Source: Verrucomicrobiota bacterium (GTDB lineage Bacteria; Verrucomicrobiota; Verrucomicrobiia; Limisphaerales; JADLHS01). From it: 34,501 bases of DNA. Under the pieces are notes generated by a model, which saw only the letters and a list, made by a program, of their open reading frames with translations, was not told where the DNA came from and made no database searches. A program made the position numbers and the translations under genes. Shown here piece by piece: positions 24,498-33,415 of the stretch (within the stretch, counting starts at the first letter, position 1; the number at the start of each line of letters is the position of its first letter). The stretch lies in contig WBXK01000007.1 of NCBI GenBank assembly GCA_008933055.1, positions 1-34,501 on the forward strand. The letters run 5' to 3'.

Positions 24498-25766
24498 ATG
24501 AAGACAACTGATAATAGTTACGACGTGATAATCATCGGCGGCGGTCCGTCGGGCGCGAGTGCCGCCGCAATCCTTGGCGAATACGGCCACCGCGTGCTGG
24601 TGTTGGAACGTGAGAAGTTCCCTCGCTATCACGTCGGCGAATCAATGATTCCATTCACATTCCAACCGATGCAACGGCTCGGTCTTGTTGACATGATGAA
24701 GAAGTCGGTATTCCAAAAGAAATTTAGCGTACAATTTGTTGCCCCGAATGGTAAGGCGAGTCAGCCGTTTTATTTCTACAACCGTTACGACCGTGAAACC
24801 GTGGCGCAGACCTGGCAAGTGTTGCGGAGCGAGTTTGATGCGTTGCTGCTAGATCATGCTCGGAAACGTGGTGCTGAGGTGCGGCATGAGGTGACGGTAA
24901 AAGAACTGATCTGGGAGAAGGCCGAAACAGAACGCGTCGTGGGCGTTCGGGCTCAGCTCGCGTCTGGCGAGATCGTGGAGTTTTCGGCGCCGATGACACT
25001 GGATTGCACGGGCAAGGAAAGTTTTACCGCTATGCGAAATGGCTGGCGGCAGAAAGACCCGTCACTCAACAAGGTCGCGGTGTGGACTTACTTCAAAGGC
25101 TCGAAGCGCGAGAGCGGCATTGATGAGGGGCAGACCACGGTGGCGATGATCCCCCAGAAAGGCTGGTTCTGGCACATCCCCCAGCACAACGACATGGTCA
25201 GCGTGGGTGTCGTGGCCGAGGGGAAATATTTGGCGCGCGACGGCATCAAGGATCCGAAAGCCATGTTTCATCGTGAAGTCGGCGAAAATCTCTGGATCAA
25301 GGATCACCTCTCAGTCGGCGCAAGTACGGGCGAGTATTTCATCACGAGTGAATACAGCTTTCACTCGCGCCATTGTGGCTGCGAAGGGTTGTTGCTCGTG
25401 GGTGATGCGTTTTGTTTTCTCGACCCCGTGTTCAGCAGCGGACTTCTACTCGCTCTCAAGAGCGGTGTCATGGCGGGCGAAGATGTTCATCTTGCGCTCA
25501 CAAGGAAGGATTTTTCACCAAAGCTGTTTGAATGTTACGCCCGCTGCATGCGCCAAGGCATCGAGAACATGAGAAAGCTCGTCTATGCGTTCTACGATCC
25601 GAACTTCTCGTTCAAGCAGGTGATCGATAAATATCCCGAAGCTGGGGATGAGATCACGGATTGCCTAAGCGGTGATGTGAACAAAGACTTCGACCCTCTC
25701 TGGAAAAAATTTCGTGAGTTCGCCCCCCTGCCGGAGGATTTGAACGTCGGCGGACCACTGGTATAA
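24498..25766 (+). CDS. FAD-dependent halogenase-like oxidoreductase
   Basis: A 422-residue flavoprotein of the tryptophan-halogenase/geranylgeranyl-reductase superfamily. The dinucleotide-binding GGGPSGASAAA lies near residue 14, followed by EREKFPRYHVGES (~40-55). W223-F-W225-H-I-P228 is the WxWxIP motif of flavin-dependent halogenases, and the late FAD motif GDAFCFLDPVFSSG is present. A Lys pair (QKKFS) lies in the region where phenol/pyrrole halogenases have their catalytic Lys. It could halogenate or oxidise an aromatic, perhaps carrier-bound, substrate. ATG 24498 is chosen over GTG 24483 because conserved sequence begins soon after it. It lies 40 bp after the ATPase on the same strand, probably in the same operon. 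The 189-bp gap that follows holds nothing recognised. Confidence 0.85.
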   Translation: MKTTDNSYDVIIIGGGPSGASAAAILGEYGHRVLVLEREKFPRYHVGESMIPFTFQPMQRLGLVDMMKKSVFQKKFSVQFVAPNGKASQPFYFYNRYDRETVAQTWQVLRSEFDALLLDHARKRGAEVRHEVTVKELIWEKAETERVVGVRAQLASGEIVEFSAPMTLDCTGKESFTAMRNGWRQKDPSLNKVAVWTYFKGSKRESGIDEGQTTVAMIPQKGWFWHIPQHNDMVSVGVVAEGKYLARDGIKDPKAMFHREVGENLWIKDHLSVGASTGEYFITSEYSFHSRHCGCEGLLLVGDAFCFLDPVFSSGLLLALKSGVMAGEDVHLALTRKDFSPKLFECYARCMRQGIENMRKLVYAFYDPNFSFKQVIDKYPEAGDEITDCLSGDVNKDFDPLWKKFREFAPLPEDLNVGGPLV

Positions 25767-25955
25767 GAGAGTCCATCTGGATTGTCATGGCAGAGCGTCA
25801 GCGGGGACACGGCATTTCGGTAGGGTAATGCGTTCAGATGATTTTATCGCGCTTCGTGCGTGCAAAAGCGGCGTGGCATTTCACTTCCCGTCGTCGGTCA
25901 AGAACGTCCCATTGTTTCTCGCCGATTGACTCCGACCTTACGTCGTCGGCTAAAA

Positions 25956-28900
25956 TCACTGATACAGCGCGCGATAGAATTGATTCGAAACATTAGCGGG
26001 CGGGTCGTCGGTGAAGCTGAGTGAACCGAAGGGATTCGCCAGATTTGTCAGCACAGACCACGTGATCAGGTTTGTCGAGGTGAGGAGTTGAATATTGAAG
26101 CCAGCCTCACCGTTAATGCCCAGTTGAACTCGTCCATCTTTCAATCGTGCGATGGAAGTGAACGACAACGGCGCGGTCGGTGTCAGCGTTAGCGCAGCGA
26201 CCGAACTCGTCACCGAGCCGCTCGTGTTTGTCACTGCTACGGAATAATTCCCTGCGTGAATGACCTGCGCGTTCACGCGCGTGTAGCTGCTGTTGGTTGC
26301 GCTTGCGATATTTGTTCCGTTCAACCGCCATTGGTAAGCAAGTGGGGCCGTGCCGCCTGCACTGGCGCTCAACGTAGCGTTGCTGCCGACAGGGGCGGTC
26401 ACGTTTTGCGGTTGCGCCGTGAGATATGGCGGCACATTCGTGACGAAGCGTTCCACGCGGACATTATCTATCAGGCCAAAGCTCAAATTGGTGTTGTCAG
26501 AGACCGATGTGAAGGAATCCCAGTAGCCGAGAAAAATGTTGCTTGCGCTCAGAGTGGCGTTGGTGATCGCGGCGATCTTCAATGCGTCAATGAACCATTC
26601 TACGGTGTTGTTTGTCTTGTTGATGATGACGTCCCGCCACGCGAAGCCGACGGAGCCGACGGCGAGTGATCCCGTTTGTTGCGGGAAGCTTGATTGTTGA
26701 AGCACGGGCGCAGTCTGGCCTCCGGGAAATGTGCCGGCATAATACGGATGACCGTTGCCGCGCACGTTGGGTTCGTTGCCGCCCAACCAGACACCACTGT
26801 TGGTTTGCTGCAAAGCTGTCCCAACATAAGCGCGCCAATCCGGCAGCGTGGCTGATGTGTCTGTGGCCTGGCCTTCGCCATCGGCGGCGAACCACACTCC
26901 GTCAGCCGAGCCCGCGTTCCACTGCACATTGTTGCCCGTGGTACCGACGCCAGCGGTGAGATGCTCTGTCGAACCCGTGCCCCCCAGTGGAAAAGGGCCG
27001 TTAGCATTAATCCACATATCGAAACGCAGCCGATAATTTCCGCCAAAGCTTTGGCCGATGGGCGAAACGCTGACGGCGGCGACGTTGGTGGTGCTCAGGT
27101 TCGCTTCGAATCGCAAGCCACGCGTCGTGCCGCCAACTGAGTTGGGGGCAGATGCGATTCCCAGGGGTGAATAATCCCAATTGAAGGTAATCCGCGTGTC
27201 GGTCGCTGAGCGATTCGTCGTCCAGTTCGCGCCAGTGTTCACGTCGAAGTTATCAGCGAAAAGGGTTTGCGCTGGGGGTAAAATCACTTCTAGTAGCGCC
27301 ACCTGGCTGGTTGCCGCGCCGAACGGGTGCGTCACTACACAGACGTAGTTACCGGAAATTGCGGGTAAACAATTTGTGAGCGTGAAGGCAAGATTTGTCG
27401 CGCCGGAAATATTGTCGCCGTTGAAACGCCATTGATACGCGAGTGGTGAAGTGCCGGATGCGCTGACGGTGAGAGTAGCGTTTGAGCCTTGCACGACGAA
27501 CTGGCCAACGGGTTGCACATTGATGGAGGGAGAAACATTCGTCGCAGCGGGCAGGCTTAGAAATATGAGGGCTGCGCTCATGTATTGCGTGCGAACCGTG
27601 AAGCTCGTGATCGTTTCGAATGGAAAACCCATGAGTAAAACACGCCCGCCGCCTGCCAAGCCGTCGTATTGCACTGCGCTCGCGCCGCCGAGTCCGCCGA
27701 TGTAATTCAACGCCACTGCCGCGCCCGGACCCTTTGGTGAAAGTTTGTCGGGTGTTCGGACGGCATAGATTCCTTTTGAGCCATCGTCAAACAAGCCGTT
27801 GGAGTTGCCAACGAACAATCCGCCGCCCGCAGGCATGACGGTGTAGCTCGCGGCGTTGTTGTTCGCATCCGCGCCAAGAGCGGCGTGGAGTTGGTCGTTG
27901 AGGAACGCGCGATCCCCAGCAGTCGGGCCGGACGCGCGATCCAAGTCCCATGCGATTTCTGCGCCGGAGGCAAGCAGCGCTCCGCCTGCCGCGAGAAATG
28001 TGGCGATGCGCGTCTGCTCCGTGGCGCTGAAGGTTTCGTCTGCAACGGACTCATTGCCGCAAGCCCAGATGACAATGGAATAATTCGAGAGCGCAACCGT
28101 GCCTGCGCTGACGGCTTGGTTCTGGCACGAATCAAAGAGCGCGCCTGCCGCAGCGAGTGCTTTGCCGTGCGTCACGACGTAATCAAAGGAGTTGTTCCAC
28201 GCGCCGAAAACGCGTTCGATTGCGCCAGTCGCGTCTGCTGGAGCGTAACCTTGCACCGTTAAATCCACCCGCAGGTTTTGAGTGCGCTCGAAGCGATCAT
28301 ACGCATTCACGAACAAAACTTTTGCCGCGCCGTTGGTCGAAGGCGCGCGACAGGCGACCACTTCAGAAGCCATAGACTCGCCGCCGCCATTCGCTGCCGC
28401 GACCCGGAAGTAGTGATCTGTGTTTACGGGTAGGTTGGAAATGGTGATGCTGGTGACATCGCCAACGGAGATGGCGCTGCCGAAGCCAAACCCATTGGTC
28501 GAACGGTAAATCAAGTAATTCGTCGGCGACTGGCTTCCGCCGGTGCTGACGGGCGCGGTCCACGAAAGTGTGATGTTGCCGTTCGTGCCTGAGGAAATGG
28601 CGCGGAGATTGGTCGGCGGTTCAGGCAAAAACAACAGCGGCGCTGGGTTGTTAGTGTCGAACGTGTTCATGAATTTGATGACGCCGTGCATCGCGGCTTT
28701 GCCCACGGCTGCGCGGGCTTTGGGATCGCGCAAGAGTTGAGCGTCCAAGGCACTGTCGTGAAACGCGACCTCGATAATCGTCGCCGGCATTTCGTAATTG
28801 AACAGGCTGCCATCAATCTCAGAGTAACCGCCGCTGAATGTGTGCGTGGTTTTGTTGAACCACGGAATCTCGAGCGGTGGCGAACCGAGCGTGACGAGAT

Positions 28901-30122
28901 CGGCATTCACCTCAGCTCCGGTGATTTCGGCTAGGTCGGCTTGATTAGGCGTGGGATCAGTGGTGATCAAACCCACTGTGCCGCGCCCACCTCCAGCGTT
29001 GGAGTGAAAGCTTATGTGAACGCGGTCGTAAATATCCCCAGCAGCTTGGCGATTCATCTCCGCGGACATTATCGGAGGACACGACCAGCTGTCGCTTTCA
29101 TCATTTCCAGCGCCCTCATAGAGCGCAGAGGATTGTCCTTGGGCGAGATTATACTGAACCCAATAGCGCATGTTTTCCTCCTCACGAGGATAAGTGGAAA
29201 CGCCGCTGCCGCGATCCACTGAGCCCATGCCGTTGCCGAACCGAATGGCATCTGCGATCACAACGTTGCCCTGTGCAGTGCTGCGAAGATTGCTGATGAC
29301 AACCGCCCCGAAAGTGGAGTTCGATCCAGCGTTGAAATAATATTCGCCCAGATAAATCCACCCGTTGCCCACCATGTGATGAGGGAGACGGATAAGCGAT
29401 TCACCCCCGGTATGACGGACGCGATAAAGTTGATGGCCGCGATCTGAACCCGAAAGCGTCCACGCATAGACCGGATAATATCCCGCTGCGGGAATCGTGG
29501 GCGTGTAAGTAGCCGTGGCGGTTTCAGCGACATTGAGTGAGGCGAAGCGATACGGCACATCGCCAGGGCTGCCGAAGTAAACCGCGTTTGAACTAAAGCC
29601 CCACGCGCCAGAGAACGTGACGGCGGCATCATCGTTGTCGAGGACGACCTCGTTGGTTTGGTGGCCAAGTGGACGGAACGAGACCACGGTAGCTCCCGCG
29701 TTGAAGCAGTATTGCGCGAAGAAGTTGAGTTGATCGAGATTGCCATAGTCTTCGTTCATCTCGTTGCCGATGCCGCGCTGCAATCGCCACTGCGTGGGAT
29801 CGTAAGTCCAGCCGTGACCGCTGTTCATGAATACGATTTTGCCCGAGAGCGCGCCTTGTGGTTGTTGCGATGAGGGGCCGAACGCGCTGAACAGTGATGG
29901 CGTGACCAAGTCGCCCATCGGCGCAGGTGGTGCGTAGCCCTCCGACACATCCGGTGTGAAGATGGATTGCAGATTATCGAGCTTGGGCGCGAGACGGTCT
30001 TCGTGATCGCTTTCCTGCGCCGTCGAACTCGCGACAATTAAACTGTACGCCGTGAGCAGCGCAAACCGATACCCGCCGGATAAAGCAGAACAAACAGACA
30101 TACGACTTGGATACTGTTTCAT
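25956..30122 (-). CDS. Giant secreted N-acetylmuramoyl-L-alanine amidase with FN3, Ig-like and lectin-like domains
   Basis: A 1388-residue secreted protein. A signal peptide (~1-36, basic then FALLTAYSLIVASSTAQ) is followed by a zinc amidase (Amidase_3) split by an insert. Likely zinc/catalytic residues are H103 (NSGHGW), E124, H373 (SFHSNAGGG) and E451 (IIEVAFH). The insert (~165-300) looks like the golvesin/xanthan-lyase-type beta domain (YTPTIPAAGYYPVYAW). Next come FN3 (~502-590), an alpha/beta domain (~600-855), Ig-like (~868-950), a concanavalin-like domain (~960-1210), Ig-like (~1225-1310), and a C-terminal domain (LTSTNLITW...QFYRALYQ) common in verrucomicrobial exported proteins. It would cut cell-wall amide bonds outside the cytoplasm. 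ATG 30122 is set by the signal peptide; the frame upstream to 30317 is non-coding. Confidence 0.85.
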   Translation of the reverse strand: MKQYPSRMSVCSALSGGYRFALLTAYSLIVASSTAQESDHEDRLAPKLDNLQSIFTPDVSEGYAPPAPMGDLVTPSLFSAFGPSSQQPQGALSGKIVFMNSGHGWTYDPTQWRLQRGIGNEMNEDYGNLDQLNFFAQYCFNAGATVVSFRPLGHQTNEVVLDNDDAAVTFSGAWGFSSNAVYFGSPGDVPYRFASLNVAETATATYTPTIPAAGYYPVYAWTLSGSDRGHQLYRVRHTGGESLIRLPHHMVGNGWIYLGEYYFNAGSNSTFGAVVISNLRSTAQGNVVIADAIRFGNGMGSVDRGSGVSTYPREEENMRYWVQYNLAQGQSSALYEGAGNDESDSWSCPPIMSAEMNRQAAGDIYDRVHISFHSNAGGGRGTVGLITTDPTPNQADLAEITGAEVNADLVTLGSPPLEIPWFNKTTHTFSGGYSEIDGSLFNYEMPATIIEVAFHDSALDAQLLRDPKARAAVGKAAMHGVIKFMNTFDTNNPAPLLFLPEPPTNLRAISSGTNGNITLSWTAPVSTGGSQSPTNYLIYRSTNGFGFGSAISVGDVTSITISNLPVNTDHYFRVAAANGGGESMASEVVACRAPSTNGAAKVLFVNAYDRFERTQNLRVDLTVQGYAPADATGAIERVFGAWNNSFDYVVTHGKALAAAGALFDSCQNQAVSAGTVALSNYSIVIWACGNESVADETFSATEQTRIATFLAAGGALLASGAEIAWDLDRASGPTAGDRAFLNDQLHAALGADANNNAASYTVMPAGGGLFVGNSNGLFDDGSKGIYAVRTPDKLSPKGPGAAVALNYIGGLGGASAVQYDGLAGGGRVLLMGFPFETITSFTVRTQYMSAALIFLSLPAATNVSPSINVQPVGQFVVQGSNATLTVSASGTSPLAYQWRFNGDNISGATNLAFTLTNCLPAISGNYVCVVTHPFGAATSQVALLEVILPPAQTLFADNFDVNTGANWTTNRSATDTRITFNWDYSPLGIASAPNSVGGTTRGLRFEANLSTTNVAAVSVSPIGQSFGGNYRLRFDMWINANGPFPLGGTGSTEHLTAGVGTTGNNVQWNAGSADGVWFAADGEGQATDTSATLPDWRAYVGTALQQTNSGVWLGGNEPNVRGNGHPYYAGTFPGGQTAPVLQQSSFPQQTGSLAVGSVGFAWRDVIINKTNNTVEWFIDALKIAAITNATLSASNIFLGYWDSFTSVSDNTNLSFGLIDNVRVERFVTNVPPYLTAQPQNVTAPVGSNATLSASAGGTAPLAYQWRLNGTNIASATNSSYTRVNAQVIHAGNYSVAVTNTSGSVTSSVAALTLTPTAPLSFTSIARLKDGRVQLGINGEAGFNIQLLTSTNLITWSVLTNLANPFGSLSFTDDPPANVSNQFYRALYQ

Positions 30123-30163
30123 GGCCTGAACTGATTGTGGATTAAAAATATCTCTGTAACTGG

Positions 30164-30192
30164 CGTTCACCAAGAAGTATTCAAGGTGAACG
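30164..30192. promoter_or_regulatory. 29-bp operator-like palindrome between divergent genes
   Basis: CGTTCACC (30164-30171) and GGTGAACG (30185-30192) pair perfectly. Inside, GAA and TTC are also symmetric about a GTA centre. It overlaps a minus-strand -35-like TTGGTG whose -10-like TATTTT lies 17 bp away, towards the amidase gene. A dimeric repressor or activator site is the simplest reading. Confidence 0.5.
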
Positions 30193-30257
30193 GCTAGGTG
30201 CAAGGGTGTCAGGCATTGTCCCCCGGGGTTGGGGGAAAGGCGTAAGCTGGCGTTGCG

Positions 30258-32306
30258 ATGCTCAACCTGTGCAGGCAGACTGCGGTGGTTGAAATGGACG
30301 ACTCGCCTCCCAACCAAAAGAATGAATTGCGACCGAACGACTGGCTAAACCTAGAACCCAATTTGGCAGTCGGTGCTGGGATCATCGCGCTGCTCTCATT
30401 GATAGCCTACTGGCCCTCACTCGGCGGCGGGTTTGTCTGGGATGACCTGATTCTGGTGGCGAAGAATCCTTTGGTCACCGGTGAATCGAGCCTGAGCAAC
30501 ATCTGGTTCGCGGGAGATTTCAGCCTAAGCACGGTGGCGATGTGGATGGAGTGGCTCGTGTTTGGGAAGAATCCGACAGGCTATCGCGTAGTGAATCTTT
30601 TGCTACACATCGGCAGCGCGCTGATGATCTGGGGGATTCTAGCCCGGCTGGATTTTCGAGCGGCGTGGTTCAAGGCGTTAATTTTTGTGCTGCATCCGAC
30701 GTGTGTGGCGTCTGTGGCTTGGATTTCCGAACTGAAAAACACTCTCTCGCTCCCGCTATTTCTCGCAAGCGTATGGTTTTTTCTAAAAACTGAAACACCT
30801 TCTGCACCACCTTCACATTCAACCAAGAACCCTATCGTCGCCTACCTCACTTCCATCGCATGTTTCCTCCTTGCGCTGATGGCGAAGACTTCCACCGTCA
30901 TGCTGCCAGTATTTTTTTTGTTGATCGCGTGGTGGCAACGGGGTCGTATCGCTAAACGCGATGTCTTGAAATCCGTTCCGCACTTCGCGCTCGCCTTCGC
31001 GTTCGGATTAATGTCCGTCTGGTATCAAACGCATCAAGCGATTCGCGCCGTGATCCCGCAACAGGAAAATCTTTTAGAACGATTGCTCACAGCGGCGATG
31101 GCAATCTGGTTCTACCTTTGGAAAATCATTTTTCCCATCAACCTCAGCATGATCTACCCGCGCTGGGAAATTTCCAGTATAACGCCGCTCACTCTACTTC
31201 CGCTGTTTTCTCTCGTCGCAGTCGCAGTCGGTCTTTGGTTAGCGCGACACAAGAGGCCTGTGGCGCGCGCCAGCTTGTTCACGCTTGCCGCATTCGTCAT
31301 TGCTCTATTTCCCGTGCTCGGATTCTTCGACATGTATTTCATGATCTTCTCGCGCGTATCGGATCACCTCGCGTATCTGCCCTGCGCCACGCTGCTGCCG
31401 CTCGTTGCCTCTGCCGTATTCCTTTTGAAGAACGCGCGCATACGGCTGCTTGTTGCCGTGATGATGGTTTGCCCGCTTCTGATTCTGACATTTCAACGGG
31501 CAAAAGTTTTCCACTCCGATGAATCTCTTTGGCGGGATACTGTGGCTAAAAATCCCAACGCTTGGAACGCTCACAACAATCTCGCATGCAACCTCGCCGA
31601 GCGCGGGCAACTCGACGATGCGATCAACCATTTTGCTGTGTCGCTCGAACTCAACCCCAAAAATGCCGGAGCGCAACAGAACTATGCAAAGGGGCTTGTG
31701 ATGAAAGGAAAGTTCTCCGAAGCCGAACCGCATTTTCGCGCCGCACTAGAACTCAAACCCGACGATGCCGACACGCACGTCTCTTACGCCGATGCGTTCG
31801 CAAGCAATCGCAGACTCGCCGAGGCTATCGAGCATTATCGCGCCGCTTTGGACATCAAGCCCGACGTGAAAACACGCCTCCGACTCGCGCCGTTGCTAGC
31901 TGCCACGGGTCGCACCGAAGACGCGATCCAAGAGTTCCGCGCCGTGTTGAAGGAACAACCGGATTCCGTCGAAGCACTCAACAACCTCGCGTGGATTCTC
32001 GCCACCTGCGCTGAACCGAAGCTTCGGAACGGCGAAGAAGCCGTCGGTTACGCCGACAAAGCGTGGAAGCTCACTGGTGGAAAAGAAGCGACGATGCTCG
32101 GCACGCTGGGGGCAGCCTACGCCGAAGCGGGACAATTCACGAATGCGATCATGGCAGCCCAGCAAGCCATTGAGCTGGCGCAAGCATCTGGGAACTCCGG
32201 TTTCGCGCGAATGAACCAGCAGTTGCAACAACTCTATCGCTCAGGCCGCGCTTACCACGAGAAACCCAGAACTTCTCCCGCTACGAACACGACCCCAACT
32301 CGGTAG
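30258..32306 (+). CDS. TMTC/GT-C-like multi-pass membrane protein with C-terminal TPR repeats
   Basis: A 682-residue protein. The N-terminal ~415 residues hold about ten membrane helices, with an early FVWDDL (D62/D63) in the first extracytoplasmic loop. An acidic pair at this place is the hallmark of GT-C glycosyltransferases using polyprenyl-phosphate sugars. The C-terminal ~240 residues are TPR repeats (AWNAHNNLACNLAERGQLDDAI, NYAKGLVMKGKFSEAEPHF and further copies). The architecture is that of TMTC-type proteins, for which O-mannosylation is known in animals; bacterial members are mostly uncharacterised. Substrate and sugar are unknown; secreted proteins such as the divergent amidase are possible targets. 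ATG 30294, with GGTGG upstream, is an alternative start. Its stop is 2 bp from the end of the convergent subtilase remnant. Confidence 0.8.
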   Translation: MLNLCRQTAVVEMDDSPPNQKNELRPNDWLNLEPNLAVGAGIIALLSLIAYWPSLGGGFVWDDLILVAKNPLVTGESSLSNIWFAGDFSLSTVAMWMEWLVFGKNPTGYRVVNLLLHIGSALMIWGILARLDFRAAWFKALIFVLHPTCVASVAWISELKNTLSLPLFLASVWFFLKTETPSAPPSHSTKNPIVAYLTSIACFLLALMAKTSTVMLPVFFLLIAWWQRGRIAKRDVLKSVPHFALAFAFGLMSVWYQTHQAIRAVIPQQENLLERLLTAAMAIWFYLWKIIFPINLSMIYPRWEISSITPLTLLPLFSLVAVAVGLWLARHKRPVARASLFTLAAFVIALFPVLGFFDMYFMIFSRVSDHLAYLPCATLLPLVASAVFLLKNARIRLLVAVMMVCPLLILTFQRAKVFHSDESLWRDTVAKNPNAWNAHNNLACNLAERGQLDDAINHFAVSLELNPKNAGAQQNYAKGLVMKGKFSEAEPHFRAALELKPDDADTHVSYADAFASNRRLAEAIEHYRAALDIKPDVKTRLRLAPLLAATGRTEDAIQEFRAVLKEQPDSVEALNNLAWILATCAEPKLRNGEEAVGYADKAWKLTGGKEATMLGTLGAAYAEAGQFTNAIMAAQQAIELAQASGNSGFARMNQQLQQLYRSGRAYHEKPRTSPATNTTPTR

Positions 32307-32308
32307 AC

Positions 32309-33030
32309 TCACGGCTGCGCTTCCACGCGGAAAAATCTTGGCGCGCCGTTTGTCGCCGCTGGCAACGTCAGCCCCGTCGTGTAGCCAGACGCGCGAATCC
32401 AATCCGAGTAAACATTCCACGTTGCCATGTTCACGCTGCCGAGCATCCGATACCCGTGGCCGGGAGCGGATGGCCAGTCGAGCCTGATCTGTTTGTTGAT
32501 CAATCGCGTCCGCCGCTCAGTTTTGTTTCCTGCGTGAGCTGGGTGAAGAGACCCTTCACCAGCTGCGCGTCGGACTCGTTCGCCTTCGCAGAAAGCAGCA
32601 CGGCGATTTCCAGGTTGTCGCCTTTGGCAGACTTCGCTGCCTGTTGCAATCGCAAGTGAACCTTCTGTTCCGTGCGATACTCTCCGACGAATTGAACATA
32701 CCCTAGCGCGCGGATCTCCGCCGCACTGACGTTCTCGAACTTTGCTACGAACGCGTCATCTGGCACGTAATGCAGCAGCGAGATACCAAGCTTGGCGAGT
32801 TGTGCCCTCCACTGCGGTTTGGGTGCTTCGCGGAATTGGATGACGAACAGCCCCGAAGTCGGCGCGGGTTTGGAAGCGAGCGACTGCGTTCTCACCGGGG
32901 TTGGGGCGGTGGAAAGTGGATTGCGAAGCCGGATCGGTTTGTTGTTTTGCGCTGAAGCGGCAATTGCCAAGGCGAAGCCGCAGACCACAAACAGGCTGCT
33001 GATACGTCGCGCAAACGCCGGAAACTTCAC
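32309..33030 (-). pseudogene. Subtilase-type (S8) secreted protease remnant lacking the catalytic domain
   Basis: From GTG 33030 there is a signal peptide (SSLFVVCGFALAIAASAQ), then a region like the propeptide of secreted S8 peptidases: GLFVIQFREAPKPQWRAQL, LHYVPDDAFVAKF and IRALGYVQFVGEYRTEQKV. The frame stops at 32500. Directly next, in another frame (32309-32503), lies a typical C-terminal verrucomicrobial domain (RLDWPSAPGHGYRMLGSV, then APRFFRVEAQP). The ~300-residue catalytic core with its Asp/His/Ser motifs is absent. The simplest history is an internal deletion joining the two ends out of frame. The upstream frame to 33108 is not used because the signal peptide begins at 33030. The family call rests on propeptide resemblance only. 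Confidence 0.6.
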
Positions 33031-33120
33031 GGTGCGACAGTAAAGGACGATGGTAAGAAAAACAAGACGACCTTGACGGAGGAATTTCTCAAAGCGGTAA
33101 ATATTCAACGCGGTTCAGGA

Positions 33121-33328
33121 AGTGTGCATCTTGAAAGTAACCCCGACTGTCCCGAAGGGACGGAACATGAATAGCCGTGGGCGATAGCCCACGGGACAAA
33201 GCAAAAACACATTCGACCCCGAAGGGGTCGCACAATTCTTCGACATTCCACCGTGGGTTTGCACCCACGGCTATTCATGTCTGGCCGCTTCGCGGCCTGA
33301 TGTGCGGGGTGCTTTCAAGATGCACACT
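33121..33328. mobile_element. 208-bp MITE-like element with 17-bp terminal inverted repeats
   Basis: The ends (33121-33137 and 33312-33328) are perfect 17-bp inverted repeats (AGTGTGCATCTTGAAAG). A second perfect 17-bp inverted pair lies inside (33165-33181 with 33264-33280). Five local hairpins are packed between: 33150-33160, 33175-33194, 33214-33230, 33251-33270 and 33283-33297, several with GAA or TTC loops. There is no ORF and no clear target duplication. The rest of the 385-bp gap 33031-33415 holds only the next gene's promoter. Confidence 0.8.
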
Positions 33329-33354
33329 GTGTAAACACTTTCCCAAATGAACCC

Positions 33355-33383
33355 TTGAAGGTTTAGCGCACGGGTGCTACAAA
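33355..33383 (+). promoter_or_regulatory. Candidate promoter of the beta-helix protein gene
   Basis: TTGAAG (33355-33360) and TACAAA (33378-33383) are 17 bp apart, each 4/6 to the sigma70 consensus. They lie 33 bp before the ATG at 33416 and 27 bp beyond the repeat element. Confidence 0.4.
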
Positions 33384-33415
33384 AGGTCAGCCTCAAAAAC
33401 CAAGAACCACCGGGC

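Noticed and set aside
30123-30317. 65-codon N-terminal extension of the amidase
   Set aside because: A signal peptide begins at 30122; the extension covers the palindrome and the divergent gene's start region.
33031-33108. Extended N-terminus of the subtilase remnant
   Set aside because: The signal peptide starts at GTG 33030; the upstream codons would bury it.
33121-33328. CRISPR array
   Set aside because: Repeats here are inverted hairpin arms, not evenly spaced direct repeats with unique spacers; no cas genes are present.
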